DNA of 64,000 nucleotides, from positions 744,001 to 808,000 of the forward strand of contig JARFIW010001491.1 of the NCBI GenBank assembly GCA_036346225.1, read 5' to 3'. The stretch is from Platerodrilus igneus (taxonomy: Eukaryota > Arthropoda > Insecta > Coleoptera > Lycidae). Position numbers and translations under genes: made by a program. The stretch's first letter is position 1; each line of letters opens with the position of its first letter. Under the pieces are notes generated by a model. It was not told the DNA's origin and ran no database searches. It saw only the letters and a program-made list of their open reading frames with translations. This document shows, piece after piece, positions 21,150 through 34,400 of this stretch.

Positions 21150-23239
21150 TGTATAAGACGCTTTATATAAAAAAGGAAGCAGTATTAAAAGCTCTACATG
21201 TAATTTAATTATTCCTAGTAAAGAAACAAGGAGAAATTATGTGCAAAATTTATATTAATTAACTCTATTTTAAGTAACCGGTATTAAACAAAAATGTACT
21301 GATAATAATTGAATACTTAATTAGGATTCACTAAAAACTAAAGGGTATTATTTTAATGGAAGTTAATTGAACCGTTGGTAACATATAATATCTATAAAAA
21401 CTTGTAAAAACCCAATAAAATGAAAATCGTAGAAGGGTATTTAAAATGTTACGTTTGAACACACCTGCGTATTTTTAAAAGGCAATTTCAGTTTAATTTG
21501 TTTAGATAAACATGTCGATTCTACGGATATTGGAAACGGTCGGATGCTTTAGCACGAAATACAGAACACCTGCGTATTTTAAAAAAAAGCTTGTTCCGCG
21601 TAAAATTTGCAGATAATTAATGGTTACAAAGAATCTTGGAGAAACCGTGGCTTAATATTCACGGGAAGGCGCGATACGGGGTTATTTAACCCAGATAGTC
21701 CACATGGACTGAAATAATCAATAATAAGGAATATCAATTTGCACCAATAAGAACAGGGTAGATAGAGACAGATAATATGCGCAAGACCGAGATACATAAA
21801 GTAAAAAGGCGTGAGTAGAGCAACGGCATGGGGTTGCGATTGGTTGAAAGTAAAAGGCAAAATTGAGAGATAAAAATAACATATTCTGTATAAAATTCAA
21901 ATAGTTATTTCCAGAACGTTGCAAGCCGTGTCGAAATTTCTGGGATTCAACTGGGGCGAGTGCAAATTTCGTAAAAATCGCATGCCGAGCTGCGGAATGG
22001 GAATCTAGAATGCGAAATTCTTTAGAATTGTCTGTTTCGGGGACTCGACCGACAGACAGGCTAACCTCTATATATACCCAGGGGAATATGAACAACCTCT
22101 CTTAGATCTTCGACTTGATTCAACGCGTTAAACAGTGCTTTTTAGTTTTCCGGTTTTGATTAAATAATTTATACAGTTTGCTCGAATATTTTTTGTGATG
22201 TAAAACAGTTTGTTCTTTACGTGCTACAATGAATGTACTTTAGTGCACTTAGAAAAGAAGATACAAGGTAATAAAGTTTATTATCACTGTACCAATTAGT
22301 AAAATTTACTACGACAAATGAATACACAAAAGTAGGCAGTTTTGGCGTATATTGGTGAAAGAAGTATGAATTTCTTTGTTATTTTTCGGGGGTATTAATA
22401 ATTAAATGGTTCATAAACATGACTGGATCCACAAAACAAGGTTCAGATATACACAGATGAGTTCCGGAAAAGCCCTGAAACAACTTTAGATGAATGGTGA
22501 TGGAGAGAATTTTAAAAGCGTTGGGAATCAATCAGAAGCCGTAAATATAACCCAGTTGGAATGGTGTAATTAACCAAGGGACGATGTACATTGAAGCTAC
22601 GAGTGCAGTAACCTTCAGGTAAATTATACTATTTTGTTCGAACTTTGATATTTTGGTGTGTGTTGAATAACTTTATAATTTGTTTATTTTAAAATGGACA
22701 GTAGTGAAATTGTACTAAAAGCAAAATTTTAACTTTAAGGTGACATTTTCTTGTTTAAATAGAAAGGGGTATTTTGTATTTATATTCTGGATTATGATGA
22801 AAATTTAGGTATGTCTTTGAGCTCAATTAGACGAACCTGGTTAATTAACGTAAAGGGGTGGTAGATGCTCCCTTTGTACTCAGACTCAGGTCTGTATATA
22901 TTGTTATAGTAATTAGTAGGCATCCTACAAGGACTTTAATTCTTGATGCACATTAAAATGATAACAAATTTAATCTTGAAATTTTCTGATATTAAAATTT
23001 ATGCTGAATTTTAATTTTGAAATTTTAATGTATTGTGAATATTGATGTAAATAGAGTTAACGTTGATGTTTGTGGTAGGAATGTGTTTGTTTTTTTTTAT
23101 GATAGAGGATGAAAGTTATCTAGAGGAGCAGCCGAGGCGATTAATAGGAGAAAGACGACGGACCAGGTAATTCAAGAGGTAACACAGCATTTCTTGACGC
23201 CCAATTCGTGAGGCTCGATTCAAATACAAGGTTTCACAG

Positions 23240-23276
<37 letters not shown>
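21150..23276 (+). mobile_element. LTR-like repeat A with degenerate tRNA-Lys primer site, ending in (AT)n
   Basis: A non-coding unit of about 2.05 kb begins around TGTATAAG (21150) and contains a TATA box (TATATATA, about 22069). At 23195-23221 it ends in TGACGCCCAATTCGTGAG followed by GCTCGATTC. That block matches the tRNA-Lys primer site TGGCGCCCAACGTGGGGC with a small insertion. About 20 bp later, after CACAGCA, an (AT)n tract runs from 23242 to 23276. Its body aligns with repeat B at 41755-43812 (shared TAGATAAACATG, TATTGGAAACGG, TTGGAATTTGG-like islands). No gag or pol follows. Confidence 0.6.
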
Positions 23277-23279
<3 letters not shown>

Positions 23280-25795
23280 TGACGAAGAGGTAGAAGCCAT
23301 CTACAAAGATATCGTAGACATATTAAGATACGTAAAAGGACAGGAAAATTTAATAATTACGGGGGATTTTAATGCCGTGGTAGGTGAGGGTAGGGAAGGA
23401 GCAGTAGTAGGTTTATTTGGTTTAGGCACGAGAAACGACAGGGGAAATAGGCTGGTAGAATTTTGTGACAAGAACAATTTAATCATCACAAACACATTAT
23501 TTCAACATCATGCTAGAAGACGATATCGTGGAAGATGCCAGGAGATATAGGAAGATATCAAATAGATTACATTCTTGTTAGATAACGGTTTAGGAATCAA
23601 GTAAAAGACTGTAGAAGCTACCCAGAAGCAGATATAGATACTGACCACAACATCGTAATTATGAAGGCCGCACTTAAATTTAAGAATGTGAAAAAAAGAA
23701 ACGGAAAAAGGCACTTAGACTTAGAGAAACTAAAAGATAAAGGTATTCAAGAAAGATTCGAAAAAGTCAAATGAATTGCTCAAAGATATTGAGAAAATAT
23801 CGGATACTAAGGAAGTAGAAACAGAATGGAATAACATTAAATCCAGTCTAGACATGGCGGCCAGAGATATTCTGGGGTATACACAAAAAGAAAATAAGAA
23901 ACCATGGATAACAAAGGATTTCCTTAATTTAATAGAAGAAAGACGAAAATACAAAATAAATCAGACCAAACAGGAAAACAGAGATACAAAGCCATAAAAT
24001 GGGAAATTATTCGAAAATGCAGGAAAGCTAAAGAACAATGGATTGATGAAAAGTGCAAAGAGATACAAACGAAGATGGAAATAGGAAAGACAGACGAAGC
24101 ATACAAATTAATTAGAATGAATTTTAGGGATATAAAACCGTATAGCAAAAATATAAGGGACGCACAAGGAAACGTCATCATAGAAAACGTAGAGAAAGTG
24201 GGTAGATGGCAAGAATATATAGGAATTTATATGCAGGAGAGGAACTAACTGCATTAGAACAGGAATCAGACATTGAAAATGATGACTTGGGATATCCTAT
24301 ACTTAGAGAGGAGTTTGAATTAGCATTAAAGAGTCTGAAAAATGGTAAGGCGCCGGGTACAGATAAGGTGCACGCAGAAACTCTAAAAGCCGTTGGACAA
24401 GCAGTAACAGAACGTCTCTTCCAACTTGTAAGCTATATGTATGAGACAGGCGAGATACCCAAAGATTTCAAACGTAGCATCATAGTAACTATACCAAAAA
24501 AGAAAGGCGCGGATAGATGTGAAAATTTTCGAACAATAAGTTTGACAGCACACGTGTCAAAAATTTAACTAGAATTGTGCAAAGACGAATGGAAAAACGG
24601 GCGGAAGAAATACTAGAAGATCAATTTGGGTTTAGGCGAAACAGGGGAACACGGGAGGCTATTTTAGCTCTGAGAGTGATAATGGAGAAAACAATAGAAA
24701 AAGGGGAAAGCGTGTATATAGGGTTTGTAGATCTGGAAAAAGCATTCGACAATGTAAAATGGAAAAAAATGTTTGAAATACTAAAAGAGATTGGAATGAG
24801 TTATAGGGATAGACGAATAGTACATAGCTTATACAAAGAGCAAACAGCAGTAATAGAATTAGAGCAGGAACGTAGAGAAGTAAACATTAGGAAAGGAGTG
24901 AGACAGGGATGTGCCCTATCCCCATTGATTTTTAACTTGTACATAGAAGAGGCAATGAATACTGTCAAATGCAGGAAGACATTTGGAATTACTATGCAGG
25001 GACAAAAAATTGATATGCTTAGATTTGCAGATGATATAGCGGTACTAGCGTCTAGCAAGGAAGAGTTAGAAGCTGCTCTTAATGAAATGAAAACGGTTCT
25101 AACAGAGACATACGGTATGAAAATTAACAAAACTAAAACTAAAGTTCTAGTTTGCAAAGGTAGGAAAATAAATCAAAAACAAGAATACAAGTATTTAACA
25201 CGAACTTACAAGAGGTTAAGGAATTCTGCTACCTAGGAAACCAAATAACGCAAGATGGGAAAAGCACAAAAGATATAAAACAAAGATTAGCACAAGGTCG
25301 TGCTACACTTAACAAGAAAAAGCAACTACTGTGCTCAAAGACCACAAACATAGAAACAAGGAAAAGATTGCTTAAAACATATGTGTGGAGCACAGCACTG
25401 TCTGGCTGTGAAGCCTGGACAGTAGGAGAAGCGGACAAGAAAAGCTAGAAGCCTTTGAAATGTGGTGCTACAGACGTATGATGAAGATATCATGGACAGA
25501 CAAAGTTAAGAACGAAGAGGTACTAAAAATGGTAGGGGAAGAAAGAAATATGTGGAAAACGGTAAAAAATAGGAGAGATAGGATGACAGGCCACATACTA
25601 CGGCATGAGGGAATAGTGCGAAATATATTAGAAGCAGAGATAGGAAAAAAGAGAAGAAGAGGCAGACCTAGGCTAGACTACTGCACACAGATAGTAAAAG
25701 ATGTAGGCTGCAGGAATTTCAGGAGATGTGTAGGCTAGCCCAGAAGAGAAATCAATGGAGGTACGCCTCCAACCAATCCCAAGATGGATAAACTA
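23277..25795 (+). mobile_element. RTE-like non-LTR retrotransposon, copy 2 (different subfamily)
   Basis: Starts directly after an (AT)n tract, inside the endonuclease: GDFNAVVGEG near 23360, then IDYIL and DTDHNIV (about 23570-23660). The linker (23776-23997) and RT (24206-25236) follow, the latter with KNGKAPGTDKVHAE, FVDLEKAFDNVKW, GVRQGCALSPLIFN and LRFADD. The C-terminal part is split (25236-25740), with YKRLRNSAT then CYRRMMKISWTDKV and RDRMTGHILRHEG. The protein is clearly related to copy 1 but differs at many residues. Frameshifts near 23530, 23770, 24565 and 25200-25450 inactivate it. It ends with an ASNQSQDG-type C-terminus and no GAT tail. Confidence 0.85.
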
Positions 25796-26019
25796 ATGAC
25801 GAGAAAATAACTGTGCTTAAACATGATGATTACTATAAGTAACTACAAGAATTGGTTGGACAACATTCTCAAATAATGTGAAGTGTGTGAAAGGATTTAC
25901 TGGAAAACCATTATTTCGGCAAATATCTAAGTGTTGGGGATCTTGGTAGCCACAGGTTGCTTACCCCTTCACTGAATCTCGGTGAAATAGGGCATAAAAT
26001 TAGAAAACAATAGAAGGGG

Positions 26020-26367
26020 AACGAGCTGTATACACAGTCTTTTGAAATGTTGTGCTTCAGATGTATGAGGACGATAGCATGGACAGACAAAGATAATAAC
26101 AAATAGGTTATAGAAATAGTAGGGAAACAAGGATATCTGGGGAAAAGATAAGAGAAATAGAAGGGCAGAATACGTTCTAAGGGATTTTTGGGTAATAGTA
26201 TGGGATATATTACAAGCAGAGATAGGAAAAAAGAGGTAGATGTTGACCTAGATCAGATAGTGATAGATGCAAACTGCAAATTTCAGGGAAATCTGTAGGT
26301 TAGTTCAGAATAGGAAACACTGATGGTACGCGTCTAACCAGTTCCAGGACTGAAGACCTAATGATGA

Positions 26368-26370
<3 letters not shown>
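26020..26370 (+). mobile_element. RTE fragment, copy 3 (highly decayed 3' end)
   Basis: Short readable blocks such as AWTDKDNN and RDRKKEV correspond to the C-terminal RTE region (WTDRV, IGKKRRRG), with multiple stops. It ends ACCTAATGATGATGAT and runs straight into (AT)n, showing the GAT-type 3' tail of this family. Confidence 0.65.

Positions 26371-26415
<45 letters not shown>
26371..26415. repeat. (AT)n microsatellite
   Basis: About 22 AT units between RTE copy 3 and RTE copy 4. Confidence 0.95.
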
Positions 26416-26417
<2 letters not shown>

Positions 26418-26470
26418 CTACTCGTGTCGTAACAGTTATAATTATCTTTTTTAATTTATCTTTATTAAAA

Positions 26471-27485
26471 ATAGGTAATACCGAGATAGAGGAGGTAGAT
26501 GAATTTTGCTATTTAGGTAGTATAATTACAAAGGATGGACGTAGCTGAAGGGATATAGTAGCTAGAATAGCTCAAGCTAGAAAAATGTTTTTAAAAAAGA
26601 AAAACTTACTAATAGTATTAGTTTAGATAATAGAAAAAGTTTCTTAAAGTCGTACGTATGGAGCGTTCTACTATACGGTAATGAGACTTGGACAATTAAA
26701 GAAGTAGATAAGAAAAAGATAGAAGCTTTTGAAACTTGGTGTTTTAGGAGAATGTTAAAGATTAGTTGGACAGATAGAGTAACAAACTAGGAAGTTTATA
26801 GAAGGATAGGTAAGGAACCCTGTATGTGGAAACAATTAAAGGTCAGGAGAGATAGAATGATAGGGCACCAGTTAAGACATGAGGGACTATTTAGTAAAGT
26901 CTTAGATTATAGACTACCAAATAAAAATAGAGTAGGAAGGCCTAGACAAAGCTATATTAGTCAAATTATTAGAGATTTAAGTTGTGAAGGGTATGTAGAC
27001 CTTTTTAGACTAGCTCAGAATAGAAAAGAATTTAGAGCTGCGTCAAACCGACTTTAAGTAAGTTCAAAAACAAAAAAAATCAGTTAACTAAATGTCACCA
27101 TGACTTAACTCACAATTAGTTAGCGGTCTGGCATGTTGGTAGCGATTCGTTGCTTAAGCCTTACCATAACATATAATTTAATAAATGTCACCATGACATA
27201 ACTCACAATTAGGTAGCGGTCTGGCATGTTGGCAGCGATTCGTTGCTTAAGCCTTACCATAACATATAATTTAACACTTTTCCTTTTTGAAGCAGATAAC
27301 CAGGTTATATTTCTTTTCCTTATAAATGGTAATCATGTAAACATGTTAGAGTTCTTTAACAACCATCAGGTTGCTAATATCTATGTAGTGCCAGGTGGAT
27401 AGGAAAAAGATAGAAGGATATAGGAAGACCTAGACCAAGCTATATTAGTCAAATTATTAGAAATTTAGGTTGTGAAGGGTATGTA
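26471..27485 (+). mobile_element. RTE copy 4 with duplicated composite tail
   Basis: 26471-27057 is nearly identical to 19921-20516 of copy 1 (readable YLGSIITKDGRS, LYGNETWTIKE, RDRMIGHQLRHEG), with a stop after GRS and another before EVYRRIG. The similarity does not stop at the RTE end. The same unrelated spacer and second partial RTE end follow to about 27485, but the first 93 bp of the spacer (ATGTCACCATGAC onward) are tandemly doubled here (27090-27182 and 27183-27275). This copy carries the composite tail as one unit with the RTE end. Confidence 0.8.
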
Positions 27486-28489
27486 TTTCTAAGTCCCTTA
27501 GTTTTCTCAGTAATACAAACTTTTCTGTTCAACTACTCCAAGTAGTAATTATTAGACACCAGAGTTCATCAATTGACTGGAGCAGCAACTGGGCCCATAA
27601 CCTATTGTATTTATCAATGAACAGTTAAAAGTAATAAGCTTTTATTTGTCTACCAAAATGAGGTAACAAAAAGTTCAAAAACAAGTTGAAAAACCATAAC
27701 AACGTTTTTGATATAACTTGATCTACTATATCAAAAGGCGTTAGTATCTTGGTAGCTGTTTGGAATGCTACTCAATATGATAAACATTTTCATTTTTGTT
27801 TTTAATAGTAAGAGTGCGGAACTCATTATTTTCTATCAAGAACTCTAGAACTAGGAAAGGTGCTACAAGAACTATCATGGTTTTTTGAAAATTCAAAGAA
27901 TGTTGTGCTAACTTCACAGGTGCCGTGAATGAGTGTTGCAGCATGTAAATACGACTAATCAACAGCCAATCATAGAAATTCATATTTGGGCACAACTTTA
28001 AATTACGATCTCTAACGAAAAAGCAATAGTATATTCTTATTCTTTCTTCAATTCTAATAAGTTACTTAATACCGTGTTAATTCAGAAACTATTTTTTTGC
28101 TATTTAAATAACAGGTAATATAAAAAAATGCATTTGTTATTTTATTTGGAACATGCTTTTATAACCACATAAACTGCAAGATAAATAACTTTAAATTAAA
28201 TAAAAAATTAGAAAACGCTAATCAGAAATCAAAAAGATAAACAGCAGACGAGACCATTTAAAAGCTTTACAATTTAATAAACGTTAAACACCTTGACCAC
28301 GAAACCAGTGTGATATTTGATTAAAAAAATATTGGTTTAATTAACGTAGGTCAGCAGGATATGGCCTCTAATTAATCGTTATATTAAATTAAATATATTA
28401 TTATATCAAATATTATTATAGCTTTAATAGAGCTCGTTGCTTTTTTCTAAACCTCACTCCACTAACAGATAATAATATATACGTCTATC
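27486..28489. other. Upstream region of SERHL-like 2
   Basis: AT-rich, no coding similarity seen. It must hold the promoter and 5' UTR of SERHL-like 2, but I cannot point to a TATA box or initiator with confidence. Confidence 0.4.
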
Positions 28490-31400
28490 ATGTTTAGAAC
28501 ATTACAATTTCTAAGGGTTAACCAAAAAGCCTTATTGACCAGAAAGTATTCATCTTCTTCAATACAATGTGAAGAAATTAGGATACCAGTACCATGGGGA
28601 CATCTTGCTGCAAAATGGTGGGGTCCTCAAGACCAACGTCCAATTTTAACCACCCACGGTCTAATGGTAAGCTCGAATTTACATCTTTCAATACTCACAA
28701 TTTATGTAAAAGGGACAATCCATATCAAGTAATCCAAATCTGAATTAATTTTTTACCAGACCTCACCTAATATCTTATTCCTTTTGTTTTATTTAAGTAC
28801 TGCTATAGTAGCTATCAAATAATGATTTTCAGATTTTTGTGTCGTACGTTTGGTTTTTAAACTATTTTTAAATTTAGGAAAAATCGCAAATTTCTATGCT
28901 ATAACCAACACACGTTTTTGCTCATATCTCGACTTAGGATAAAGTTAGGTGAGTAAAACAAACACCATTACCTTCACAATTTTACAAGCTTTAATTTGAT
29001 ATGTTACGAGGGTGTGTTTAAAACATAACTATTTTGTATCTACAAACTCAAAATTTTGAAAGCTGATTCCAAAAAAACAACATACATAAAAATTTTCAAA
29101 AAATTGCTAATTCTTTCGTAAGTGTTTATTCACAAACCTACAAAAACTCAAGTAGTCAAAAATAATTTTATTTAGAGGCTATGGCAAATGCGTTTTTAAT
29201 GTATTCTTACAGCCGACAGTCAAGCAATAATTTCAACAAAAGCATGACATAAAAATATCTAATATTTAAATAGTTAATTACATAATCAATTTATCGTATT
29301 TATTTAGTTTATAATTGCAAAATACATACCTACGCCTCATTTGTATATTTTTTACTTGTAATGTTTTATTATTAATTTAGATGTACCTACCTGTAGGGTT
29401 AATAGTTATTTCAATGGTTTATGTTATGTTGCAGCATAAAAAGCTAAAAAAACCTCCTAAAGTATTAATCTTAAACTCAAATTCATCCTAACTTCCTTTA
29501 AATATAACAAATACATACAAGACTCACTTGCTTAATAGATTTTCTTATTATTTTTATAATAAACTTTCAAAAAATTTGAATTATTGTTAACAATTTTGAC
29601 TGCTTTTTCCATTTAAACGATTGCTTATTCATCACCTTGTAGGATTTATTAAAATATTTGGTTATAATGTAAATTATTTCAATCTATCCTATGTTGATAT
29701 TGCGTTGAAAATGTGGTATAAGATTATCAGTAACTTTGTTTTCGAAAATTTTACAATGGATTTATGTACGTGTTTTCTACAAGGCTCGCTTATTGTTACT
29801 CCGTATCTAATATAAATTATTAATTAATATGGTACATTTATCTATAATTTTAAGTTGAAAGTTAGGCAACCTTTCCTACACGTTGTTCATAATTCCATGA
29901 GTTGAAGTACATTCGTGTTGTTTTAAAAGTGCCGAGACCGGTTCTACTGATAAAACGTTAATCTGTTTTTCCCCATCGATTGTAGTTCCGTTGGAAAGAA
30001 TGAAACCATAAGTTGGTTGTTCGACATATATCTCGGATGATTTGTTTTTAAAAAAGAGTTAGTTTCGTTTGTGTACAATTAAAAATATGCTATCTCCTTT
30101 AATAAGATAGTACATAATTTGTAGAATGTTCTTAGCAAAACAGTAACGTTAAAGTCGTAAAAATTATGGGCCTATTGGATTCGTTTATCTGATTCTAATT
30201 CACAATTCTAATACCTGTGACTGAACATTTAACACATTTTGATGGAAGATACATAAATTCGCGTAGTAATATTTTCATATTCAGTCAAGCTGTACTAAAA
30301 TAATGTTTGCTCCATTTAGAGTTACTACTAAGCAATATGTTTTATAACGGAAAGTTAGTACCTTTTGTCGATTTCTAAATTATAGTGTAAAATGTGATCC
30401 AGTAGGTGCCGACTACAAAAAATTATCGTACCTGCTTTCTTTGCTTAAGCGAAAAATAAATGCTTTTGATTATAAAAATGAGTCCTGTTACATGATATAT
30501 TGTGGTAGTTCATCCTAAGTTTCCTAATGTTACAATCCGGGTTATTGTTGTCTGTTACAAGTAAAGCAGCTCACACCATTCCAAATATTAAAAATATACT
30601 TTAAATGCACTTCGTATTGATTACATATAAAAAATTCAGTATTAACTTCTAGAATTTTTATAAGCAATTATTTTGGTATATTCGAAAACCGGCTTAAATA
30701 TAGTTAACATGATTGTGAGTGAACGCGACTTTCGCTATATGTAAATTATCCTATAATATAATCATCACAGACTGTTTGTTTTTTATCAATGGCTTAGAGA
30801 TACGAGAATTGGATTTTTCTGCAGCTATAAATTTTAAATCTGACCTTGTACAAATCGTTGATCATGGTCGAAGCATTTGGCAGAATCTGAGCGACCATGA
30901 GGTAGAGGCGTTGTTGGTGAGAAATTTTGCATAATCAAGTTCTAATTTTAAAGTATAGTTTAGATAAAATATGTTTACGTGATTGTTTTCAAGTCACACT
31001 GAGATAAACAAATCTGTGTAGAAACACCTGGTAAATTTTCATTGCTTTGGTTTAAGATCATGAATATACTTACTGACAGCAGTTTTTATTTTTTGAGAAT
31101 TAATGATGAAATAAGAATAGCATTGACTGTCCATAAAATTTTCTATATAAAATTTAGAGTTATTGTTTAGGTGTGACGTTTTATCAAATACTACACTGCT
31201 GCTGCGAAATGCAGTTCAGCCAGAGGATGGTTTTTGTGTATTGCTGTTACTTTTAAGGAGTGCCTGTGCACACTAAGTAAGTATATAGATATATTTTTAA
31301 TTGTTATTTTATGTGAAGATAAAGTATTTAAAAATTGGGTCGAACAAGTGACTGAAAACAATCCATTATACATATTTTTTTATTTCATTTTATTTAAATA

Positions 31401-34400
31401 TTAGGTTTGAGGGTAACATTAGTGTGAAATAAGTCAAGAATGTGTTAATTACTTTTGCGTCGATTTTTGTACTGTGTAAATCCTCCGGGATATGTTGAGT
31501 AAATATTGTTTTTCCGTGGGTTGGTTTTCCTTTTTTAATAACATGTCTTTATTAAAAGTATTGTAAATAAATGTTCTCTTTTGAGGTTTTATTTTCTTCT
31601 TTTTTTGTGACCCATCCAACTCTACGACTTTCTAGCTGGCACAGCATTCTTTGGATTCCGTTTTTGTTGCAATACTCGGTGCGGGCGATTTTCTTTGCTT
31701 ACTTTACTTTTCCTTCTTTCTGCATTGAATACCATAACAATTTTCAGGATTTATAAGTTTTTAACACGGTACAGTATTACACATCTTCCGAGTACACATA
31801 TGTTGTTATAGCCCAAGGCCAACCATAAACTCAGTGCATTGTTTTTGTGCAAGTATTTTTAAATTTAAACATTTCAAAGTGAAACAGTTATTTTATCTAA
31901 ACAAATGGTTACTACAAGTAATACGAATGTAGACAAGACTTTTGTTGTTTGTATACTGTTGCAACTTATTTGAATACTGTTGCAACCTATTTGAAAAAAG
32001 TGCCCACCAATCTATGAAAAGTCTGCGACAGTTGCAGACAACAACTTTCAAAAGATAAAAGGAGTTTAGAAACCATATAAAAACTTTCACAGATAGATAC
32101 AGATTCCACCAGTCCATACTTATCATTCGACTATCCAAACAAATCTCTTTCAAATATTGAAGTAAAAATCAAATACACTTTTCAGGTTATTGCCAAAGAA
32201 AACTATAGAAGGTAACTGAAAAACTAACTTTGGAATTGGTAGGTACAGAAGTTGAAAGTGAAAAAAGAGATGATCTAGATTCAGAACTTCTTGAACGTCT
32301 AAAATAAAACTTGAAAAACACTGAAAGTAGGAACGAGCAGTTCATTATTTTAACTGCACTTCCTAAGAGTTAGACATGTAAAAAGGTACAAGATGATTTC
32401 CATGTAAACAATAGAATGGCCCAGAAAACTAAAGCCTTAGTTAAAGAGAAAGATCTAAAGTCTACGCCTGATCCACAGCTTAGCAAAACAATACAACAAT
32501 TTGTAATTGATAAGGTTAAACAATTTTATAACAGTGATGATGTAAGGCAAATCATGCCTGGTAAAAGACACTACGTGTCAATGAAAATCAATGATGAAAG
32601 AAGTCTTGTTCAAAAGAGACTAGTTTTAATGAATTTGAAAGAAACATACGAACTTTTTACGAAAAAATATTCATCAGACAAAATTGAGTTTTCTGAATTT
32701 GCTGAGATGCGGCTAAAAATTGTGTATTAGCAGGTGGTAGTAAAACCCACTCAGTTCATGTATGTACTACACACCAGAATGTGAAACTTATGCCTGTTCG
32801 AGGAAAGCCGAATATAGTAAAAGTGGACCATAATGTCAATCTTAGTGACTATAAAATAGGTCTGTCGCAGATAATGTGCTCTGTCAAACTCTAAAGACTG
32901 TTTCCTTAACGATTGTGAAGACTGCCCTGGAATACATGTTTTAAAAGAAAAACTTCTGAGTTACTTTAAAGAGGCTGTGATAGAAAATATTACAAATGAA
33001 GGGTAGATTTTGGATGGCACGTGCAATTCTGAGACTTTTACAAAAAGTGTTTAAGACTTTGTGGATTGTTTTTGCGAACAGCTCATTCTACTTAAAAAAC
33101 ACCCGTTCATAGTTCGCCAGTAATTAAAATACTAAATTCATCTCAAAGAAAACAAAACAAAATGAAGCTGTCAGTTAAGGCTTTTGCTAGAGCTACACCT
33201 TTGTTGTCCAAGATGAGGCACAATCATTCCATTGGAATAACAATCAAACAACTGTACATTCTTTTGCAACAATGAGCAAGAAATTATAAAACATGAAAGT
33301 TTTGTAATTATTTCTAAATGCTTAAATCATGATACAGTAGCTGTTCACTTATTTCAAAGAAGGCTGATTTCATATCTGACAGCTGATGTTTTACTTTTCT
33401 TGCAGAAGATATTTTACGTTTCTGATGGTTCAGCAGTCCAGTACAAAAATAGAAAAAACCTAATTAATATCTGCCATCAGGAAAGTAGACTGCGTGGCAC
33501 TTTTTTGCCACAGCTCATGGGAAAGGGGTGTGCAATGGTCTGGGGGGCATGGTCAAACGCCTTGCAGTAAAACTCAGTCTGCAAAAACTAACTTGGACCA
33601 AGTACTAACACCAATACAACTTTTTAACTGAAGTAAGAAAATATTCCTAACATACAATTTATGTACTATACAGATAGACTACGCTGAAGAAAAAAATTTA
33701 CTTAAACACCACCTGCAAGGAGCTGAACCAATAAAAGGCACACAAAGGTACCACACGTTTATTTCGCACAGTGAAACTGAAGTGAAAACCAAGATTTATT
33801 CATTGAGTAATGAAAGTTATGTTCATGAAGTAGTTAAAGGTGGTACAACATTAAGAATTGAAGATATCAATAATTATGTAACATGTGAATATGATCGGCG
33901 TTGATGGCTTGCAAATGTCTTGTCAAAGAACTGCAAAAATGAAGAGGTGGAGGTTATTTTTTGCATTCATCGGGCCCAACACCATCGTTTGTGCTCCCAA
34001 GAAACACAGACATTTTGAGGCTGCACAGGAATAAAAAACTAACTAAAATTGACTCAACAACTATAACTGAGTGGACCTACACCTTACCATAAAAAAAAAT
34101 GGTCACTGTCACAAGAAGCCTGCATACAAGTTATAACAGTAACAATTTTGCTGTAGATTTTTATCTGAACACATCTGACGGAATAGTAATAAGTTAATTA
34201 ATAGTAATGATTTTAGCAAAGTAACAAACTAACCAATCTAATTTAGTGCCTCTCTGATAAAAATTATATTTTATTACTAGGATCCTATTGAAATCTCATT
34301 TTGAAATTTTGTAGGTTTGTAAGCAAACACTTAAGAAATAATTAAGTATTGGTTGAGAATTTTTATTCATATTGTTTTTGAAATCGTCTTTAAATATGTT

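Noticed and set aside
24801..25157. 118-codon minus-strand frame
   Set aside because: It is the shadow of the RTE copy 2 RT domain.
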